Origin: Amycolatopsis dendrobii
GTDB taxonomy: Bacteria; Actinomycetota; Actinomycetes; Mycobacteriales; Pseudonocardiaceae
NCBI RefSeq assembly: GCF_014145675.1
Contig: NZ_JACGZW010000006.1
Span: forward strand, 495,576 to 559,575
Direction of reading: 5' to 3'
Length of the DNA stretch: 64,000 nt
The position numbers were made by a program, and so were the translations under genes. Position 1 is the first letter of the stretch, and every line of letters begins with the position of its first letter. The notes beneath the pieces were generated by a model. That model was not told the origin of the DNA and did no database searches. It saw only the letters and a list, made by a program, of their open reading frames with translations. Positions 56,434-64,000 of this stretch are shown here, piece after piece.

Positions 56434-57528
56434 TCAAGCGGTGACGGCCTGCGCTTCGCGAGCGGCCTTGAGCGATTCGTGCGTCGGGGCGTCCGGCACG
56501 TGCGCCGGCCGCTTCGCGTCCAGTTCCTTGCGCAGCACCGGCACGACCTCCTCGCCGAGCAGGTCGAGCTGCTCCAGCACGGTCTTCAGCGGCAGGCCCG
56601 CGTGGTCCATCAGGAACAGCTGGCGCTGGTAGTCGCCGAAGTGCTCGCGGAAGGTCAGCGTCTTGTCGATGACCTCCTGCGGGCTGCCGACAGTCAGCGG
56701 CGTCTGCTCGGTGAAGTCCTCCAGCGACGGGCCGTGCCCGTACACCGGCGCGTTGTCGAAGTAGGGCCGGAACTCGTTCCACGCGTCCTGCGACTTCGGC
56801 CGGATGAACGCCTGCCCGCCGAGCCCGACGATGGCCTGGTCGGCCTTGCCGTGCCCGTAGTGCTCGAAGCGCTGCCGGTAGAACGCGATCAACTGCTGGA
56901 AGTGCGAGGTCGGCCAGAAGATGTGGTTCGCGAAGAACCCGTCGCCGTAGTAGGCGGCCTGTTCGGCGATCTCCGGGCTGCGGATCGAGCCGTGCCACAC
57001 GAACGGCGGCACGCCGTCGAGCGGGCGCGGCGTCGAGGTGAAGCCCTGCAGCGGGGTGCGGAACTTGCCCTGCCAGTCGACGACCTCCTCGCGCCAGAGC
57101 TGGTGCAGCAGCGCGTAGTTCTCGACGGCCAGCGGGATGCCCTCGCGGATGTCCTTGCCGAACCACGGGTAGACCGGGCCGGTGTTGCCGCGGCCCATCA
57201 TCAGGTCGAGCCGCCCGTCGGCCAGGTGCTGCAGCATGGCGTAGTCCTCGGCCAGGCGCACCGGGTCGTTGGTGGTGATGAGGGTGGTCGACGTCGAGAG
57301 GACGATCTTCTCCGTCCGCGCCGCGATGTTCGAAAGCAGCACCGTGGGGTTCGCCGGCGCGGCGAACGGCGGGTTGTGGTGCTCTCCGACGGCGAAGACG
57401 TCGAGACCGACCTCTTCGGCCTTGAGCGCGATCTTGACCATCGCCTTGATGCGCTCGTGCTCCGAGGGCGTAACGCCCGTGGTGGGGTCGGTCGTGACGT
57501 CGCCCACCGAGAAGATTCCGAACTGCAT
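56434..57528 (-). CDS. Luciferase-like FMN-dependent monooxygenase (CE1758-like)
   Basis: A 364-residue LLM-class TIM-barrel flavoprotein: MQFGIFSVGDVT, GLDVFAVGEHHNPPF, RTEKIVLSTSTTLITTNDPVRLAEDYAMLQHLADGRLDLMMGRGN are family landmarks. It oxygenates an unknown substrate with reduced FMN and oxygen, supplied by the reductase gene 31 bases downstream. The ATG start is divergent from the topoisomerase B gene across a 241-base gap. Confidence 0.92.
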   Translation of the reverse strand: MQFGIFSVGDVTTDPTTGVTPSEHERIKAMVKIALKAEEVGLDVFAVGEHHNPPFAAPANPTVLLSNIAARTEKIVLSTSTTLITTNDPVRLAEDYAMLQHLADGRLDLMMGRGNTGPVYPWFGKDIREGIPLAVENYALLHQLWREEVVDWQGKFRTPLQGFTSTPRPLDGVPPFVWHGSIRSPEIAEQAAYYGDGFFANHIFWPTSHFQQLIAFYRQRFEHYGHGKADQAIVGLGGQAFIRPKSQDAWNEFRPYFDNAPVYGHGPSLEDFTEQTPLTVGSPQEVIDKTLTFREHFGDYQRQLFLMDHAGLPLKTVLEQLDLLGEEVVPVLRKELDAKRPAHVPDAPTHESLKAAREAQAVTA

Positions 57529-57769
57529 GACCGCTCCCTAGCCGGTTGCTTCCTACCTTGCTTGTCGGCACAACTACTCGCGTGGAAGATGTATTCCTAC
57601 GGGACTATACCGGTGACCTGGGACACGCTGCCGGACACCGTCCGGGGCGCAGCGGCCAGTTCCTGTCAGGGGGTGCGGATATCCTGCAGTACGGTGACGG
57701 CCCGGGGCCCCTGCTCCGGCCGCCTGTTTGCCCACCGAACAGCACGCCTCGATCCGGGAGAACGACCTC

Positions 57770-59821
57770 GTGACCGCTGAGACTCTGTACGGGGCCGACG
57801 ACCTGACCCACCTCGAAGGACTCGAGGCGGTCCGCAAGCGCCCCGGGATGTACATCGGCTCCACCGACAGCCGAGGCATCAACCACCTCTTCTCCGAGGT
57901 CGTCGACAACTCCACCGACGAGGGCGTGGCGGGCCACGCCTCGCGCATCGTCGTCACACTGCACGCCGACGGCAGCGTCCAGGTGGACGACGACGGCCGC
58001 GGCATCCCCACCGGCGTCCACGCCAAATCCGGCCTTTCCGGCGTCGAACTGGTGCTGACCCGGCTGCACGCCGGCGGCAAGTTCGGCGGTTCCGGGTACA
58101 AGACGTCCGGCGGCCTGCACGGCGTCGGCGCCTCGGCGGTGAACGCGCTGTCGCACCGCTTCGACGTCACGGTGAAGCAGGACGGCAAGGTGCACCAGAT
58201 GTCGTTCGCGCACGGCGTGCCCGGCGTGTTCGACGGCCCCGGCCCGAAGGCGAAGTTCACTCGCCGCTCCGGGCTCAACCTCGTCGGCAAGATGAAGCGC
58301 GGCGAGCGCAGCGGCACGTCGATCCGCTACTGGTACGACGCGCGGTACTTCGAAACCGGCGCGGCGCTGGACGTCGAGGGCGTGCGCACGAAGCTGCGCA
58401 ACACCGCGTTCCTCGTGCCGGGCGTCACGTACGTGCTGCGCACCACGTTCGAGGACACCATCAACGAGGAGACCTTCCACTTCCCGAACGGGCTGGCGGA
58501 CATGGTCGACTTCCTCGCCCCGGACAGCGAAAAACCCGTCTGCGGCACGCTGATGATCACCGGCGAGGGCACGTACAAGGAGAACGCGGCGGACGCCAAC
58601 GGCGTCATGCAGTCCAATGTGGAGCGACACGCCGAGGTCGAGGTCGCGCTGCGCTGGGGCACCGGCTACGAGCGCACCGTGGAGTGCTTCACCAACACGA
58701 TCCGCAACGTGCACGGCGGCACGCACCGGCGCGGCTTCGACCGCGCGGTCACCCGTGCGCTGCAGGACGTGATCGGCAAGACGCGCGGGCTGCTCAAGGC
58801 AAAGGAGGACCCGCCGACCACCGAGGACGTGCTGGAGGGCATGACCGCGGTGATCCACGTCCGGCTGCCGGAACCGCAGTTCACCTCGCAGACCAAGGAC
58901 GAACTGTCGACGGCGGGCATCACGCGCGTCCTCCAGGGCATCGTCGACAAGCAGGTGCGCGCCTGGACCGAGGACCGGAAAACCAAGTCCGAGGCCAAGA
59001 TCGTGCTGCAGAAGGTGGTCGACGCGGCGCGCGTGCGGCTCACCCAGAAACAGCAGAAGGACGCCGCCCGGCGCAAAACCGCGCTCGAGGGCGCGGCGAT
59101 GCCGCCGAAGCTGGTCGACTGCCGCACCACCGGCGTCTCGCGCAGCGAACTGTTCCTGGTGGAGGGCGACAGCGCGCTCGGCTCGGCGCGCATGGCGCGA
59201 GTGTCGGAGTACCAGGCGCTGCTGCCGTTGCGCGGCAAGATCCTCAACGTGCAGAAGGCGTCTCTCGGCGACACGCTGAAGAACGCCGAGATCGCCTCGA
59301 TCGTGCAGGTGCTCGGCGCGGGCACCGGCCGCACATTCGACCTCTCGACGATGCGCTACGGCCGCGTGATCCTGATGGCGGACGCGGATGTCGACGGTTC
59401 GCACATCCGCACGCTGCTGATCACGCTGTTCGCGAAGTACATGCGCCCGGTGATCGAGGACGGCAGGCTGTACGCGGCCATGCCGCCGCTGCACAAGATC
59501 ACCACGAAGGGCCGCGGTTCGGAGACCATCTTCACCTTCACCCAGCGCGAGATGGAGCAAAAGGTCGCCGAACTCGAAGCGGCGGGCAAGACGGTCGTCA
59601 CGCCAGTGCCGCGGTTCAAGGGCCTCGGCGAGATGGACGCCGACGAGCTGTGGGAAACCACGATGAACCCGGCGACGCGCTCGGTCCGGCGGATCACGCT
59701 CCAGGACGTCGAGGCCGCGGAGCTGGCGCTGGAACTGCTGATGGGCGAAAAGGTCGAGCCACGGCGCAACTGGCTGGTCGAATCGTCCGACCGCGTCGAC
59801 CGCGACGCCATCGACGTCTGA
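57770..59821 (+). CDS. parE: Type IIA topoisomerase subunit B (ParE/GyrB-like)
   Basis: A 683-residue ATPase subunit. The GHKL ATP site is in EVVDNSTDEGVAGHA, with RPGMYIG near the start and GGLHGVGASAVNALS. The TOPRIM domain has EGDSALGSAR and DADVDGSHIRTLL. The C terminus FKGLGEMDADELWETTMNP is conserved. It works with the A subunit encoded 32 bases downstream to pass DNA duplexes. The short length and pairing away from dnaA/gyrB suggest the second, topo-IV-like pair of actinomycetes rather than housekeeping gyrase. GTG at 57770 follows GGGAG. Confidence 0.92.
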   Translation: MTAETLYGADDLTHLEGLEAVRKRPGMYIGSTDSRGINHLFSEVVDNSTDEGVAGHASRIVVTLHADGSVQVDDDGRGIPTGVHAKSGLSGVELVLTRLHAGGKFGGSGYKTSGGLHGVGASAVNALSHRFDVTVKQDGKVHQMSFAHGVPGVFDGPGPKAKFTRRSGLNLVGKMKRGERSGTSIRYWYDARYFETGAALDVEGVRTKLRNTAFLVPGVTYVLRTTFEDTINEETFHFPNGLADMVDFLAPDSEKPVCGTLMITGEGTYKENAADANGVMQSNVERHAEVEVALRWGTGYERTVECFTNTIRNVHGGTHRRGFDRAVTRALQDVIGKTRGLLKAKEDPPTTEDVLEGMTAVIHVRLPEPQFTSQTKDELSTAGITRVLQGIVDKQVRAWTEDRKTKSEAKIVLQKVVDAARVRLTQKQQKDAARRKTALEGAAMPPKLVDCRTTGVSRSELFLVEGDSALGSARMARVSEYQALLPLRGKILNVQKASLGDTLKNAEIASIVQVLGAGTGRTFDLSTMRYGRVILMADADVDGSHIRTLLITLFAKYMRPVIEDGRLYAAMPPLHKITTKGRGSETIFTFTQREMEQKVAELEAAGKTVVTPVPRFKGLGEMDADELWETTMNPATRSVRRITLQDVEAAELALELLMGEKVEPRRNWLVESSDRVDRDAIDV

Positions 59822-59853
59822 GTTTTCCGTTCGTTCCCAAGGAGTTGTGAGCC

Positions 59854-62800
59854 ATGGCTCGCCGTAGCAAGAGCCCGGTGACCCGGGTCGACCCGAGCGC
59901 GTTCGACTCGCCGGGCGCGCAGGTCTTCGACAACCCGCTGAAGACGGAGATCGAAGACTCGTACCTGGAATACGCGTACTCGGTGATCCACTCGCGCGCC
60001 CTCCCGGACGCGCGGGACGGCCTGAAGCCGGTGCACCGCCGGATCCTGTTCTCGATGAACGAGAACGGCTACCGCCCGACGCACGCGTACGTGAAGTCGT
60101 CGCGCGTGGTCGGGGACTGTTTCGTGCGCGGCGCGCTGGTGTCGACCCCGGGCGGTCTCCGGCCGATCGAATCCATCGAGATCGGCGACCAGGTGCTCGA
60201 CAGCCACGGCAACGCCGTGCCCGTCGCCGAGGTCTACGAGAACCCGCCGGACGAACTCGTCCGCGTCACCTGGTCGAACGGCCACACCATGACTGTCACC
60301 CCGGGGCAGCGGTTCCGCACGGTGGCCGAAGACTCGACCCTGGACTGGACGCCCGCCCGCGATCTCACCGGGCGGCTGACCGTCGCCTACGGGAGCGGCC
60401 GCCGGGAAAGCCTGCCGCAAGGCGGTGACCGGTACAGCTATCTGCTCGGCTTGATCACGGCCGAAGGATTCGCCGTCGACCGGAATCGCCCCGCGGACGG
60501 ACGCGTCCGGATCCACATGTGCGACATCGAACCCCTCGACGCCGTGCACGAGTGGGCGACGGCCAACGGCGTGCGGGTGTCGCGCGGGACTCGCGTCGCG
60601 GCCAAACCGGAATGGCGCGACCAGCACATCCTGACCTTCGCCCGGCATGACGGACTGCTCGCGGCAGGCGAGCCGCTCAGCGACGCGAAGCACGTCCCAG
60701 CGGAAGTCCTCTCGGACCGGGCCTCGTGGGCCCCGTACCTCGCCGGTCTTTTCGACGGCGACGGCTACATCCGGAAGAACCACCGGGAGATCGTCTACGT
60801 CAGCACGAGCGAAAAACTCGTGCGGCAGGTCTACTCGATGCTCGCGGATCTCGGCATCCACGGCCACCACTGGAGCAACCCCAAGGAAAACGGTCACAAG
60901 ACGCTTTTGGGCTTGTCCGTCAGCGGATCCGATGCCGCGGTGCTGGCCCGCGTCATGCTGCCGTGGACCACCATCGGTTACAAGAAGAGCAGTCTCGAAA
61001 AGCTCACCGAGATCGCTTACGAGTACGGCGGAAAGCAAGGGAACGACCGGCTGCCCAATAAGGGGATCATGGCCGAGTTCTCCGCCGCGCATCGCGGCGG
61101 AGGCTGGTTCCGCGACACCGCCGGATCCGCGTTCCGGGCATCACTGTCGGCGGAGACCGGTGCCGCCGTCCGCTACGGAAAGGATCGGCACGGCACCGCG
61201 CTGGCCGACCGCTCGTTCCGGCTTTCCCGGGCGCGTCAGGACGGCTGGATCGAGAAGCTGCGCCGGATAGGATCCCCGCTCGCGGACCGGCTCGACGCAC
61301 TGAACGGGTTCTCGTTCCTCGAAGTCGTTTCCGTCGAACGGGTCGAGCCCGAGGTCACCTACGACATCCAGGTGGGCACCGAGGACCACGAATTCGCCGC
61401 CGAGGGTTTCGTCGTCCACAACTGCATGGGCAAGTACCACCCGCACGGCGACGTCGCGATTTACGATTCGATGGTCCGGCTGGCGCAGGACTTCTCGATG
61501 AACGCCCCGCTGATCGACGGGCACGGAAACTTCGGCAGTCCAGACGATGGACCGGCCGCTTCGCGTTATACGGAAGCCCGGATGTCGAACGAGGCGATGC
61601 TGCTCGTCGGCGAACTCGGCGAGGACACCGTCGACTTCCGGCCGAACTACGACGGTTCGCTTGAGGAACCTTCGGTGCTGCCGGCCGCGTACCCGAATCT
61701 GCTGGTCAACGGCACGTCCGGGATCGCGGTCGGCATGGCGACCAACATGATCCCGCACAACCTCGGCGAGGTGATCGGCGCCGCGCGGTGGCTGATCAAC
61801 CATCCGAACGCCACGCTCGACAAGCTGATGGAGTACGTCCCGGGCCCGGATCTGCCCACCGGCGGCAGCCTGCTGGGCCTGGACGAGGTCCGCAAGGCCT
61901 ACGAAACCGGCCGCGGCGTGGTCCGCATGCGCGCGAACGTCGAGACCGGCCCGCTGGAAGGCAGCCGCGGCAGGCAGGCCATCACGGTCACCGAGCTGCC
62001 GTACGGCGTCGGCCCGGAAAAGGTGATCGAGAAGATCACCGACGAGGTCAACAAGTCCAAGCGGCTCACCGGAATCGCGGACGTCAAGGACCTCACCGAC
62101 CGCGAGAACGGCACCCGGCTCGTCATCGAGTGCAAGGTGGGCGTCAATCCGCAGGCGCTGCTTGCGGATCTTTATCGCCTTACGCCGCTGGAGCAGTCGT
62201 TCGGCATCAACAACCTGGTGCTGGTCGACGGACAGCCGCAAACGCTCGGCCTGAAGGCGCTGCTGGAAGTCTTCCTGCGGCACCGCTACGAGGTCGTCAC
62301 GCGGCGCACGCGCTACCGGCGCCGCAAGCGCGAGGAACGCCTGCACCTGGTCGACGGTCTGCTGATCGCGCTGCTGAACATCGACAAGGTCATCCGGCTG
62401 ATCCGCGAAAGCGAAAACGCGGCCGCCGCGAAGGACGGCCTGATGACGAAGTTCAAGCTGTCCGAGATCCAGGCGACGTACATCCTGGACACCCCGCTGC
62501 GCCGCCTCACGAAGTACGACCGCCTGGAACTGGAAAACGAGCAGGACAAGCTGCGCGCGGAAATCGCCGAGCTGACCACGATCCTCGAGGACGAGTCGGT
62601 CCTGAAGAAGCTCGTGTCGACGGAACTGGCGAAGATCGCCAAGGACTTCCCGACCGAACGCCGCACCCGCCTCATCGACGGCGACCTGAAGGAAGTCCTG
62701 GCCGCGTCGAAGCCGTCCGGCCCGCTGGAAGTAGCGGACGACCCGTGCCAGGTGATCCTGTCGGCGACCGGCCTGGTCGCCCGCACCGCAGCGGAATCCG

Positions 62801-63648
62801 AAGAAGCGTCGGAAGTCCGCCGCCGAAACGGCCGGGTAAAACACGATGCCGTGTCAGCCGTCGTGCACACCACCGCACGCGGCCAGGTGCTGCTGGTGAC
62901 CAGCCGGGGCCGCGCGTTCAAGACAGACGTGCTGCCCCTGCCCGTGCTGCCGGAACAAGCAGGCACTGTCTCCTTGCGCGGCGGCATGGCAGCGAAAGAG
63001 CTGGTACCGCTGGAAAAGGGTGAACGCGTCGTAGGCATCGCCCCGCTGGGCGAACAAGCAGGCAACTCGCCAGGCTTGGCCATCGGCACCCGCGGCGGCG
63101 TAGTGAAGGTGTGCGCTCCCGACTGGCCAGTGCGCTCGGACGAATTCGAAGTCATCAGCCTCAAGCCCGGCGACGAGGTCGTCGGCGCGACTTGGCTGAC
63201 CGACGGAAACGAAACCCTGGCGTTCATCTCGTCCGACTCGTCCCTGCTCCGCTTCGCCGCGAGCCTGATCCGCCCGCAAGGCACCAAGAGCGGCGGCATG
63301 GCAGGCGTGAAACTGTCCGCGAACGCCAAGGCTGTCTTCTTCGGAGCCATCCGCACCGACGACGAAGAACACGGCGAACCGATGGTCGTGACGGCAACGG
63401 GTCAGAGCGTCAAGGTCACGCCCTTCAGCGAATACCCCGCCAAGGGCCGCGCCACCGGCGGCGTGCGAACCCACCGCTTCCTCAAGGGAGAAACCGAAGT
63501 CCAGGTCGCCTGGGTGGGCCCCCGCCCAGCAGGCGCGAGCCGCACCGGCGACCCAGTGGAACTCCCGGAAATCGACCTCCGGCGAGACGGCTCGGGCCAC
63601 GCCCACCCAGGCCCAGAAGTAGTAGGCCACCTCATCGAACGCGGCTAG
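59854..63648 (+). CDS. parC: Type IIA topoisomerase subunit A (ParC/GyrA-like) containing an intein
   Basis: A 1264-residue precursor; removal of the 435-residue intein leaves 829 residues. The N-extein (DSYLEYAYSVIHSRALPDARDGLKPVHRRIL) and C-extein (MGKYHPHGDVAIYDSMVRLAQDFSMN, with catalytic Tyr in SRYTEARMS) form the DNA-cleaving winged-helix domain. A coiled-coil tower and C-terminal beta-pinwheel follow, without a clear GyrA box, which favours the ParC-like branch. The intein interrupts VVGD/CMGKYHPHGD, right in the active region, so the enzyme depends on splicing. ATG follows AAGGAG. Confidence 0.94.
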   Translation: MARRSKSPVTRVDPSAFDSPGAQVFDNPLKTEIEDSYLEYAYSVIHSRALPDARDGLKPVHRRILFSMNENGYRPTHAYVKSSRVVGDCFVRGALVSTPGGLRPIESIEIGDQVLDSHGNAVPVAEVYENPPDELVRVTWSNGHTMTVTPGQRFRTVAEDSTLDWTPARDLTGRLTVAYGSGRRESLPQGGDRYSYLLGLITAEGFAVDRNRPADGRVRIHMCDIEPLDAVHEWATANGVRVSRGTRVAAKPEWRDQHILTFARHDGLLAAGEPLSDAKHVPAEVLSDRASWAPYLAGLFDGDGYIRKNHREIVYVSTSEKLVRQVYSMLADLGIHGHHWSNPKENGHKTLLGLSVSGSDAAVLARVMLPWTTIGYKKSSLEKLTEIAYEYGGKQGNDRLPNKGIMAEFSAAHRGGGWFRDTAGSAFRASLSAETGAAVRYGKDRHGTALADRSFRLSRARQDGWIEKLRRIGSPLADRLDALNGFSFLEVVSVERVEPEVTYDIQVGTEDHEFAAEGFVVHNCMGKYHPHGDVAIYDSMVRLAQDFSMNAPLIDGHGNFGSPDDGPAASRYTEARMSNEAMLLVGELGEDTVDFRPNYDGSLEEPSVLPAAYPNLLVNGTSGIAVGMATNMIPHNLGEVIGAARWLINHPNATLDKLMEYVPGPDLPTGGSLLGLDEVRKAYETGRGVVRMRANVETGPLEGSRGRQAITVTELPYGVGPEKVIEKITDEVNKSKRLTGIADVKDLTDRENGTRLVIECKVGVNPQALLADLYRLTPLEQSFGINNLVLVDGQPQTLGLKALLEVFLRHRYEVVTRRTRYRRRKREERLHLVDGLLIALLNIDKVIRLIRESENAAAAKDGLMTKFKLSEIQATYILDTPLRRLTKYDRLELENEQDKLRAEIAELTTILEDESVLKKLVSTELAKIAKDFPTERRTRLIDGDLKEVLAASKPSGPLEVADDPCQVILSATGLVARTAAESEEASEVRRRNGRVKHDAVSAVVHTTARGQVLLVTSRGRAFKTDVLPLPVLPEQAGTVSLRGGMAAKELVPLEKGERVVGIAPLGEQAGNSPGLAIGTRGGVVKVCAPDWPVRSDEFEVISLKPGDEVVGATWLTDGNETLAFISSDSSLLRFAASLIRPQGTKSGGMAGVKLSANAKAVFFGAIRTDDEEHGEPMVVTATGQSVKVTPFSEYPAKGRATGGVRTHRFLKGETEVQVAWVGPRPAGASRTGDPVELPEIDLRRDGSGHAHPGPEVVGHLIERG
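60118..61422 (+). mobile_element. Intein with LAGLIDADG homing endonuclease in topoisomerase A
   Basis: A 435-residue in-frame insertion. It starts with Cys1 (CFVRGALVSTPGG) and ends VVHN with penultimate His434 and Asn435; the next extein residue is Cys. Block F is YDIQVGTEDHEF. Endonuclease motifs are LLGLITAEG (Glu116) and LAGLFDGDG (Asp215), so homing activity may be intact. Block B reads TVTPGQ where TxxH is usual, so the His is Gln64. The site (VGD/C-MGKYHPHGD) differs from what I recall of the mycobacterial GyrA intein site near the active Tyr. Confidence 0.93.
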
Positions 63649-63659
63649 CACCAGCCGTA

Positions 63660-63700
63660 CGGGGAACCCTGAGGAACTCTGCTTCCCACAGGGTTCCCCG
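63660..63700 (+). terminator. Hairpin terminator after topoisomerase genes (family member E)
   Basis: CGGGGAACCCTG and CAGGGTTCCCCG form a perfect 12-bp stem; the loop AGGAACTCTGCTTCCCA matches the family pattern. It begins 12 bases after the stop codon. Confidence 0.82.
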
Positions 63701-64000
63701 CACGCACATCCAGCCACGAATCCGGCCCGCCCACCGGGGTTTTCTCAGCATCGCGCGAGTACCCGACGCTCGCGATGCCAAGGCCCGCACGGGAGCGAAG
63801 CCGCGCACCCCCGAGCACGCGGAGTGCCCACGCGCGATCCCAAGCCCGCAAGGGAGAGAACCGCGCCCCCTTCCAACCTGCCGACTCTCAACACCGCCTC
63901 AGCGAATCCACTGCAAACCGCCCAGTGGAGCGCTAGCCCCACCGCAAACCGCACCGAAGCACCCACCCCTCGAAGCACCCACACCTCCCCCGCCCCCGAT
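63701..64000. other. Intergenic end of window, no gene seen
   Basis: About 300 bases with open frames on both strands but no ribosome binding site, start context or recognisable protein. The last 25 bases (CTCCCCCGCCCCCGAT) resemble the sequence that precedes the 24-bp inverted repeat at 32075, so another copy may begin just outside. Confidence 0.35.

Noticed and set aside
63745..63984. 79-residue minus-strand ORF at the right edge
   Set aside because: No ribosome binding site, no motif and biased composition; similar open frames occur on the other strand.

Overview
The window is high-GC chromosomal DNA from an actinomycete, most likely Amycolatopsis or a relative in the Pseudonocardiaceae. 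This is inferred from the geosmin synthase, the DrrAB-type exporter, secreted snapalysin- and streptogrisin-type proteases, a P450 with a 3Fe-4S ferredoxin, many TetR regulators, frequent GTG starts and several apparently leaderless genes. I could not run a database search, so family names rest on motifs I can read. I saw no rRNA, tRNA, CRISPR, transposase or phage genes.

Layout. 1-8.4 kb: a truncated gene end, an alpha/beta hydrolase, a glutathionyl-hydroquinone-reductase-like enzyme with a MarR regulator and YceI protein, a TetR regulator, a three-gene EspC-like/DUF1023 hydrolase/lipoprotein operon, and a sugar porter. 8.4-17 kb: a DrrAB-type exporter with divergent TetR and twin operators, EamA/LysR and TetR/esterase pairs, an oxidoreductase, an SDR and an XRE regulator. 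17-19 kb: a minisatellite-like GC-rich stretch, then dinB with an SOS box over its start. 19-22.6 kb: a HAD hydrolase, a Ser/Thr kinase and an MFS transporter.

22.6-23.74 kb holds the most unusual feature: sixteen tandem micro-ORFs on the minus strand. Each has its own strong Shine-Dalgarno sequence and encodes M-R-D-N-N-W followed by 0 to 4 residues. The period is about 71 bp. The Asp-Asn-Asn-Trp codons are identical in every copy, Arg2 changes only synonymously, starts swap ATG/GTG, and the linkers drift. This looks like a family of 6-10 residue peptides made from one polycistron. A membrane diguanylate cyclase gene diverges from it.

24-42 kb: the diguanylate cyclase, a VOC protein, a degenerate SDR, a SCO6745-like protein, a streptogrisin-type protease, geosmin synthase, a repeat-rich gap (three 25-bp palindromes at exactly 30-bp period and a perfect 24-bp inverted repeat), a tightly overlapped operon (metallo-hydrolase, DedA, phosphatase, glutaredoxin-like, SH3-like, methyltransferase), a P450/ferredoxin pair between two TetR genes, a YbaB-like protein, snapalysin and a hydrolase.

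42-54 kb: a LysE exporter, a pyruvate-kinase-like protein, then a LacI-controlled sugar cluster: a lipoprotein binding protein, a double ATPase, two permeases and a secreted GH2 enzyme with a LamG domain. The two-permease architecture resembles the E. coli galactofuranose importer, so galactofuranoside scavenging is the leading inference.

54-64 kb: a PGPGW membrane protein, a GNAT enzyme, a methyltransferase, a flavin reductase and luciferase-like monooxygenase pair, and adjacent type IIA topoisomerase genes. The A subunit carries a 435-residue LAGLIDADG intein. A family of at least five related hairpins sits at gene ends across the window.
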